This document shows positions 5,655 through 9,602 of a stretch of 9,602 bases of DNA, piece by piece. The notes beneath the pieces were generated by a model. That model had not been told where the DNA came from and did no database searches. It saw nothing but the letters and a program-made list of their open reading frames with translations. The first letter of the stretch is position 1. Every line of letters begins with the position of its first letter. The stretch spans positions 1 through 9,602 of the forward strand of contig JANXNO010000151.1 of the NCBI GenBank assembly GCA_025354075.1, in the 5' to 3' direction. A program made the position numbers and the translations under genes. Source of the DNA: Burkholderiales bacterium. GTDB taxonomy: Bacteria > Pseudomonadota > Gammaproteobacteria > Burkholderiales > Casimicrobiaceae.

Positions 5655-6467
5655 ATGAAGAAAAAAACGTTCGCAGCGCTAATTGCCGCATTCTTGGCAA
5701 CGCTCGCATTCCCGCTAGTCGCTCAAGACGCGCAAAAGCAAATTGAGCGCTACCGCGAATTGCTGGCAGATGGCAACCCGGCCGAGTTGCTCGAAATGCG
5801 CGGCGAAGACTTGTGGAAGCAAAAGCGGGGCCCAAAAAACGCATCGATGGAAGCCTGTGACCTGGGCCTTGGCGCGGGCAAAGTGGCAGGCGTCAACGCC
5901 GGTTTGCCGCGCTACTTCGCCGACGTGGATCGCGTGATGGATCTCGAATCGCGCATCGTGCATTGCGAAATCACGTTGCAGGGCTTCACGATGGCCGAGC
6001 TCGCCAAGCGACCGCATTCGCTGAACCAGAGCGAGCGGCAGACCGATCACGAAGCCTTGACGGCCTATGTCGTTGGCCAGTCGCGCGGTGCCAAAGTGAG
6101 CCTTCCACAAAGCCATCCGAAAGAGCAGGAGTCCTTCCTGCGTGGCGAAAAAATGTTCTTCTTCAAGGGCGGCCCGTACGACTTCGCCTGCGCCACCTGC
6201 CACGGCGTGGACGGTCAGCGCATCCGCCTGCAGGACTTGCCAAATTTCCAGAAGGCCGACAACGCGCAGCGCGCCTTCACCACTTGGCCCGCGTATCGCG
6301 TGAGCCAGGGCGCAATGCGCACCATGCAGTGGCGCCTGCTCGACTGCTTCCGGCAACAGCGCTTGCCCGAGATGGAGTTCCTTTCGCCCGCGTCGATTGA
6401 CCTAATCACCTACATGGGCGTCAAGGGCAAAGACGGCACGATGGACGCGCCCGCGATCAAGCGCTAA
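5655..6467 (+). CDS. soxA: SoxA, single-heme cytochrome c subunit of the SoxAX L-cysteine S-thiosulfotransferase
   Basis: SoxA holds the active-site cysteine that, with SoxX, couples thiosulfate to SoxY. The 270-residue precursor has a Sec signal (KKKTFAALIAAFLATLAFPLVAQ, cleavage near 23). There is one heme motif, CATCH (179-183). The catalytic cysteine, whose persulfide ligates the heme in known structures, is C231 in RLLDCFRQQRLP. The N-terminal half keeps the SoxA signature MEACDLG...PRYFADVDRVMDLE...C but has no second CxxCH. C68 and C104 remain and probably form a disulfide, as in single-heme SoxA proteins such as that described from Starkeya novella. The ATG at 5655 has AGAGGAAG just upstream (5643-5650). 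soxX follows after 9 bases. Confidence 0.96.
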   Translation: MKKKTFAALIAAFLATLAFPLVAQDAQKQIERYRELLADGNPAELLEMRGEDLWKQKRGPKNASMEACDLGLGAGKVAGVNAGLPRYFADVDRVMDLESRIVHCEITLQGFTMAELAKRPHSLNQSERQTDHEALTAYVVGQSRGAKVSLPQSHPKEQESFLRGEKMFFFKGGPYDFACATCHGVDGQRIRLQDLPNFQKADNAQRAFTTWPAYRVSQGAMRTMQWRLLDCFRQQRLPEMEFLSPASIDLITYMGVKGKDGTMDAPAIKR

Positions 6468-6476
6468 GGAACGACG

Positions 6477-7172
6477 ATGAAGATCAAATTTTTATCCCTC
6501 GCAGCGCTCGCGTTTTCGCTTTTCACCAGCGGATGCGCCACGATGCAGCCCGGCCCCACTGCGGCTGACACGTCGCGCGAAGTGGAATTGCTCGCCCGGA
6601 GATTTCCACCCGGCGTAAAGGTGCCGACTGACGCTGAAATTGTCGCCCTGTTAAAGGCGTCATTCAAGGATTCGCCATCGGCCAAACTGGATCGTCTCGA
6701 CCAGACGCCACTGCAAATGGCCTGCACCGAAGCCTCGCGCAGTGGTAAGCCGCTTGACGAAAAACTGCGCGACGGATTGCAGGCAGCAGCGCTCGCGTCC
6801 GTCAAATTTCCGGCTGATGGCAAATACCTCGGCGACTGGAAAAAGGGCGAAGCTATCGCGCAAAACGGACGTGGCCTGCAGTACACCGACAAGGTCGGCG
6901 ACGTCGCAGGCGGCAACTGCTACGCCTGCCATCAGATCGACAAGAAAGAAATCGCCCACGGCAACATCGGCCCGTCGCTCACCGGCTACGGCAAGCTGCG
7001 CGGCCAGGGGCCCGATATCGAGAAATACACCTGGGCGCGAATCTGGAACAGCCATTCGTTCAACGCCTGCGCCAACATGCCCCGCTTCGGCGATGCGGGA
7101 ATATTGACGGAGGCGCAGGTCAAAGATGTGATGGCGCTGCTGCTCGATCCGGAATCGCCGGTAAATCAGTAA
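6477..7172 (+). CDS. soxX: SoxX, cytochrome c subunit of SoxAX, predicted lipoprotein with N-terminal extension
   Basis: SoxX takes the electrons released when SoxA joins thiosulfate to SoxY. The 231-residue protein has one heme motif, CYACH (148-152), with NIGPSLTGYG following. The axial methionine is probably M201 in NMPRFG. The signal peptide ends in FTSGC, so C20 is a likely lipidated cysteine, tethering SoxX (and with it SoxA) to a membrane. Residues about 30-130 form an extension ahead of the heme domain that short SoxX proteins lack; longer SoxX of this kind is known with single-heme SoxA partners. Two further cysteines, C83 and C198, could pair. The ATG at 6477 has AAGGA (6466-6470) overlapping the soxA stop. 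A 16-base near-palindrome follows the stop codon. Confidence 0.94.
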   Translation: MKIKFLSLAALAFSLFTSGCATMQPGPTAADTSREVELLARRFPPGVKVPTDAEIVALLKASFKDSPSAKLDRLDQTPLQMACTEASRSGKPLDEKLRDGLQAAALASVKFPADGKYLGDWKKGEAIAQNGRGLQYTDKVGDVAGGNCYACHQIDKKEIAHGNIGPSLTGYGKLRGQGPDIEKYTWARIWNSHSFNACANMPRFGDAGILTEAQVKDVMALLLDPESPVNQ

Positions 7173-7188
7173 TCACCGCTAGTGGTGA
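7173..7188. promoter_or_regulatory. Near-perfect palindrome immediately after soxX
   Basis: TCACCGCTAGTGGTGA starts directly after the soxX stop; seven of its eight base pairs match. There is no T-tract, so it is at best a weak terminator or mRNA 3'-end stabiliser. A protein-binding site is also possible. Confidence 0.3.
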
Positions 7189-7208
7189 GCTTGTCTGCAC
7201 TCTCTGCC

Positions 7209-7235
7209 GTCATCCTCGCGAAAGCGGGGATCCAG
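7209..7235. repeat. Dispersed hairpin repeat (GCGAAAGC type)
   Basis: ATCCTCGC (7212-7219) pairs with GCGGGGAT (7224-7231, one G-U pair) around a GAAA loop, flanked by GTC on the left and CCAG on the right. Sequences of the form GTCAT-hairpin-ATCCAG are a common intergenic repeat in many proteobacterial genomes (recalled, not searched). A half-copy seems present near 1259-1276. Confidence 0.6.
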
Positions 7236-7263
7236 TACGTGACCCACGCGAAGCGCCGTCTTG

Positions 7264-7302
7264 TCCCCTCTCCCCTCGCGGGAGAGGGCTAGGGTGAGGG
7301 GG
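7264..7302. repeat. Palindromic repeat, left-type unit, in the soxX-soxB gap
   Basis: CCCTCTCCC (7266-7274) pairs with GGGAGAGGG (7280-7288), followed by CTAGGGTGAGGGGG. It matches the left unit inside soxD (3334-3374) almost base for base. Its inverted partner type is found at 8513-8571, on the other side of the lipoprotein gene. Confidence 0.85.
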
Positions 7303-7336
7303 TTCGTGGAATGAGGCGAATCGCGTCGCACCCCAC

Positions 7337-7373
7337 CGTTCGCGCTGAGCTTGTCGAAGGGCCTGGTCGAACC
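7337..7373. repeat. Dispersed repeat with GAGCTTGTCGAAGG core
   Basis: The string CGCTGAGCTTGTCGAAGG, followed by GGTCGAAC, resembles a widespread intergenic repeat usually seen as TTCGACAAGCTCAG on the other strand. In one frame it translates to AELVEG, a peptide often found in wrongly called genes. Recognition is from memory. Confidence 0.45.
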
Positions 7374-7414
7374 GGCAGTTGCTTTTGCTACGGCTCCATT
7401 TCGCCTGACGGCGA

Positions 7415-7444
7415 CCTACTTTTTGGCATTGCCCAAAAAGTAGG
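7415..7444. repeat. 12-bp perfect inverted repeat in repeat-rich gap
   Basis: CCTACTTTTTGG (7415-7426) pairs with CCAAAAAGTAGG (7433-7444) around a 6-base loop. It lies in a longer segment (about 7384-7455) that resembles a dispersed repeat seen in other beta- and gammaproteobacteria. It may act as a bidirectional structure in mRNA; no separate T-tract follows. Confidence 0.6.
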
Positions 7445-7803
7445 CAAAAAGGCTAGCCCCTGCACCCCGCTTCTCCCTCCGGTGCTCGCAGGCGGGATGC
7501 GTCAACGGCGCACGAAAACTTCGCTAGCGCTACGCACAGTGTGTGCCGACGACGCCGGGTTTGGCAAATGCGCGACCGCCTGTTGCTGTGCTCCTCGGCG
7601 CGGGCTGAAGGGGCGGTTGGAGACGCATCAGCTTTTTTCTGAAAGCCTTATCGCATATGGGTTTATGTCTTTAAATCGGCATTTGTCGACTTTTGTAGTT
7701 TTCTCTAGTTGTCCTGATATGCAATGGGCGTTACAACTAAAAGGTGAATATGTTCGATTCGAAAGAAAGTCGCTCATATCGCGACTGAAATGTTGGTAAC
7801 AAG
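7445..7803. other. Gap before the lipoprotein gene without a recognised gene
   Basis: 7445-7625 is GC-rich and looks like the continuation of dispersed repeat sequence. 7630-7803 is clearly more AT-rich. It holds small inverted repeats TTCGA-T-TCGAA (7753-7763) and AGTCGC/GCGACT (7768-7773 with 7781-7786), which could be regulatory for the lipoprotein gene. I could not find a convincing promoter pair. A frame open from 7311 to 7799 translates through repeats and is not credited as a gene. Confidence 0.4.
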
Positions 7804-7806
7804 GTG

Positions 7807-8358
7807 ATGTTGCATCGAACAAGCGTACGTATACGAATCTTATTTTCATTGACGCTTGTCGTTCTCATGGGTGCCTGTGAGTTCAGAGACGACTTGATCG
7901 CGGCGTGGCGTGGCACACCAGTTCGGATGCTTTCTTACACGGGAATCTTGACGTCGACCGAATCACGCAGCATGCCGACGGAGCCTTTCGTCAACGCTAA
8001 TGTGCAGGAAAACGGAGATCTTCGCTTAGTAGTGCGAGCGTGGTTCCACGACGGTGGCGCAATGGCACATCCGTATGTGACTCAGGCCGCAGATGGCGCT
8101 GCAATTCTGCATATTTGGCTGAAACCAGTTGTCAAAATCTTCGGGACTAAGTGCGAATACTTGCGGCAATTTGAGGTTGCAATTGATTCAACGGACTGGC
8201 GGAAAATGACGTCGCTGACTATTTACAACGACGACACTGGGGTGAGGTTAAGCGACAAATTGCCGCTCGCAAACGACCGCGCTTTGGAAGCCCTCCTTGC
8301 CGATTCGGGGCGGCGAAAAGGATTGGAAAATTTGCAGGGATTTGGCACGGGGTGCTGA
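7807..8358 (+). CDS. Hypothetical lipoprotein, family not recognised
   Basis: A 183-residue protein (184 if the GTG at 7804 is used; no strong ribosome binding site favours either). The N-terminus is a clear lipoprotein signal: basic HRTSVRIRI, hydrophobic LFSLTLVVL, then MGAC with the lipidated cysteine at C24 of this start. The remainder is a mostly beta-like secreted domain with one internal cysteine, C116 (GTKCEYL), and a C-terminal cysteine. I do not recognise the family and give it no function. Codon use includes TTA, ATA and GTA-type codons that are rare in the neighbouring sox genes, and base composition is lower in GC, hinting at a different origin. It interrupts the usual soxX-soxB adjacency and is surrounded by repeats. 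The last residues and the stop codon fall in an inverted-repeat arm (8342-8355), so the original C-terminus may have been replaced. Confidence 0.65.
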   Translation: MLHRTSVRIRILFSLTLVVLMGACEFRDDLIAAWRGTPVRMLSYTGILTSTESRSMPTEPFVNANVQENGDLRLVVRAWFHDGGAMAHPYVTQAADGAAILHIWLKPVVKIFGTKCEYLRQFEVAIDSTDWRKMTSLTIYNDDTGVRLSDKLPLANDRALEALLADSGRRKGLENLQGFGTGC

Positions 8359-8456
8359 ATAGTTCCATAGGGTGGGCACCCCGTGCCAACCGTTCCGTTG
8401 CAAATCCACCCATTTATGAGCGCTACGTCTTGGTGGGCACGGCGTTCCCACCCTAC
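8342..8456. repeat. Composite inverted repeat overlapping the lipoprotein gene end
   Basis: TTGGCACGGGGTGC (8342-8355) pairs perfectly with GCACCCCGTGCCAA (8376-8389). A second pair, TAGGGTGGG (8368-8376) with CCCACCCTA (8447-8455), encloses the rest. The first arm contains the final codons of the lipoprotein gene, and its TGA (8356-8358) starts the loop. This resembles dispersed GTGGGCACG-type repeats. It could also act as a transcription barrier or mRNA 3' stabiliser. Confidence 0.7.
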
Positions 8457-8512
8457 GGTTCGCTACGGCGAAAACTGAACTCGGCAAACGATCCTGACTA
8501 TTCGACGAACCC

Positions 8513-8571
8513 CCCTCACCCCCGGCCTTCGCCGGGGCAAGCTCTAACCCTCTCCCGCGAGGGGAGAGGGG
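8513..8571. repeat. Palindromic repeat, right-type unit, upstream of soxB
   Basis: CCCTCTCCC (8548-8556) pairs with GGGAGAGGG (8562-8570). Upstream is the CCCCTCACCC border, interrupted by a nested hairpin CCCCGGC-CTTC-GCCGGGG (8520-8537). Its orientation is inverted relative to 7264-7302. It ends 46 bases before the soxB start. Confidence 0.85.
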
Positions 8572-8582
8572 ACTAGAACCAC

Positions 8583-8601
8583 CGCTCCTGTCATGGGAGC
8601 G
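8583..8601 (+). promoter_or_regulatory. Small hairpin in the soxB leader
   Basis: CGCTCC (8583-8588) pairs with GGAGCG (8596-8601) around a 7-base loop, 16 bases before the soxB ATG. The GGAG in its right arm is the only ribosome-binding-site-like string nearby, but it is too far from the start (18 bases or more) to be a normal one. A translational control role is speculative. Confidence 0.25.
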
Positions 8602-8617
8602 CGGACAGAAAGTAACC

Positions 8618-9602
8618 ATGCAACGACGCGAATTCCTGAATCTCCTGGCCATCGCAGCCGCAGCAGGCGCTGCGTTGGACTCCAAGTCCCTGCTCGCCGC
8701 AACGCCGACAGCAGCGGCGAGCTTCTACGATTTGCCGCGTTTCGGCAATGTGCATCTGCTGCACTTTACCGATTGCCATGCGCAGCTCACGCCGACTTAT
8801 TTCCGCGAACCTAGCGTCAATCTCGGGTTCAACGGCGCGTTGAATCAGCCGCCGCATCTCGTGGGCGAGCACCTGCTCAAAGCGTTCAACATGCCGCGTG
8901 GCACGCGCAACACTTATGCCTTCACTTACCTCGATTTCGAGGCAGCGGCCAAGTCGTACGGCAAAGTCGGTGGCTTTGCGCACATGGCCACCTTGATCAA
9001 GCAGTTGAAGGCTTCGCGGCCCGGTGCGCTGCTGCTGGACGGTGGCGACACGTGGCAAGGCTCTGCGACCGCGCTGTGGACCAACGGGCAGGACATGGTC
9101 GACGCGTGTCTGGCGCTCGGCGTGGACGTGATGACGGGCCATTGGGAGTTCACGCTGGGCGCGAAGCGCGTGCAGGAAATCGTTGAGAAGGACTTCAAAT
9201 CGAAGGTGGACTTTCTCGCCAATAACGTGAAGACGACGGACTTTGAAGACCTCGTGTTCAAGCCGTACACGATGCGCGAAATGAACGGCGTGCCGGTCGC
9301 GATCATTGGGCAGGCGTTTCCGTACACACCGATTGCCAACCCGCGCTACATGACGCCGGACTGGAGCTTCGGCATTCGTGAAGACGACATGCAGAAGACG
9401 GTTGACGAGGTGCGCGCGAAGGGCGCAAAAGTGGTCGTGCTGTTGTCGCACAATGGCATGGATGTGGACCTGAAGCTCGCGTCACGTGTGCGTGGCATCG
9501 ACGCGATTTTGGGTGGCCATACGCACGACGGCGTGCCCGGTGCGATCCCGGTGAAGAATGCGGGCGGCGTGACGCTGGTGACCAACGCCGGCAGCAACAG
9601 CA
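8618..9602 (+). CDS. soxB: SoxB, S-sulfosulfanyl-L-cysteine sulfohydrolase (3' partial)
   Basis: SoxB hydrolyses the sulfone group from SoxY-bound thiosulfonate to release sulfate, using a two-metal (manganese) centre in a 5'-nucleotidase-like fold. The first 328 residues are visible and run open to the window end; the full protein is usually about 550-570. A Tat signal begins QRREFLNLLAIAAAAGAAL (RR at 3-4). Metal-site motifs are FTDCHAQL (50-57), GGDTWQGS (142-149), GHWEFT (174-179, where ordinary nucleotidases have GNHE), LSHNGMD (276-282) and GGHTHD (299-304). YFREPSVNLG (61-70) is a SoxB hallmark. The ATG at 8618 gives the signal peptide directly behind it, but the upstream GGACAGAAAG is a poor ribosome binding site. 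Unlike in most sox clusters it is 1.4 kb from soxX, across a repeat island. Confidence 0.96.
   Translation, partial: MQRREFLNLLAIAAAAGAALDSKSLLAATPTAAASFYDLPRFGNVHLLHFTDCHAQLTPTYFREPSVNLGFNGALNQPPHLVGEHLLKAFNMPRGTRNTYAFTYLDFEAAAKSYGKVGGFAHMATLIKQLKASRPGALLLDGGDTWQGSATALWTNGQDMVDACLALGVDVMTGHWEFTLGAKRVQEIVEKDFKSKVDFLANNVKTTDFEDLVFKPYTMREMNGVPVAIIGQAFPYTPIANPRYMTPDWSFGIREDDMQKTVDEVRAKGAKVVVLLSHNGMDVDLKLASRVRGIDAILGGHTHDGVPGAIPVKNAGGVTLVTNAGSNS

Noticed and set aside
5715..6356. 213-codon open frame antisense to soxA
   Set aside because: Same reason: it lies opposite the conserved SoxA heme and active-site motifs and has no ribosome binding site or family match.
7750..7788. 12-codon mini-frame with an AAAAGGTG site ahead of the lipoprotein gene, as a leader peptide
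   Set aside because: Too short to support from sequence alone, and no attenuator structure follows it.
7311..7799. Open frame of 162 codons on the + strand between soxX and the lipoprotein gene
   Set aside because: Its translation runs through at least two dispersed repeats (the AELVEG-type string and the 12-bp inverted repeat), has no ribosome binding site and no family resemblance.
3334..8571. Recurring palindromes considered as a CRISPR array
   Set aside because: Copies are far apart, occur in both orientations, have irregular spacing and are palindromic hairpin units; no cas genes are present.
8591..9451. 286-codon open frame antisense to soxB
   Set aside because: It is a codon-bias shadow: soxB on the other strand has signature motifs throughout, while this frame is rich in Arg/His with no recognisable domain.

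Overview
The window carries most of a thiosulfate-oxidation (sox) gene cluster on the + strand of a GC-rich proteobacterium. The order is arsR-type regulator, soxC, soxD, soxY, soxZ, soxA, soxX, then a repeat-rich gap, then the 5' part of soxB. This soxCDYZAX-B arrangement and the protein sequences suggest a betaproteobacterium (Burkholderiales/Rhodocyclales-like). That assignment rests on recalled gene order and not on a search. No RNA genes, transposase genes or CRISPR arrays were seen.

Layout. 1-371: C-terminal thioredoxin-like domain of a DsbD-type disulfide reductase (5' end outside the window). 387-452: perfect REP-type palindrome pair. 490-1089: secreted redoxin, followed by a clear intrinsic terminator (1112-1140). 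1141-1542: intergenic, with a second, diverged REP pair and then a promoter overlapped by two palindromes. 1543-1932: ArsR-family regulator, whose stop codon overlaps the soxC start (ATGA). 1929-7172: soxC, soxD, soxY, soxZ, soxA and soxX, tightly spaced except for an 87-base gap before soxY and a 180-base repeat-filled gap before soxA. 7173-8617: a patchwork of dispersed repeats around one small orphan lipoprotein gene. 8618-9602: soxB, truncated by the window end.

How the genes work together. In the Sox pathway SoxAX couples thiosulfate oxidatively to the C-terminal cysteine of the carrier SoxYZ. SoxB hydrolyses the terminal sulfone to release sulfate, and SoxCD removes electrons from the remaining sulfane sulfur so that SoxB can act again. 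Because soxCD is present, complete oxidation to sulfate without obligatory sulfur-globule formation is expected. The upstream DsbD fragment and redoxin are plausible suppliers of periplasmic reductant (the role SoxV/SoxW play elsewhere), and the ArsR protein is a plausible sulfur-responsive repressor of the operon.

The most unusual feature is the load of dispersed palindromic repeats inside the operon. Units with a 9-bp GGGAGAGGG-type hairpin occur as inverted pairs at three places. One pair lies inside the soxD reading frame, in the part encoding the presequence, without breaking the frame. One lies directly before the soxA ribosome binding site. A third, widely separated pair brackets the lipoprotein gene between soxX and soxB.
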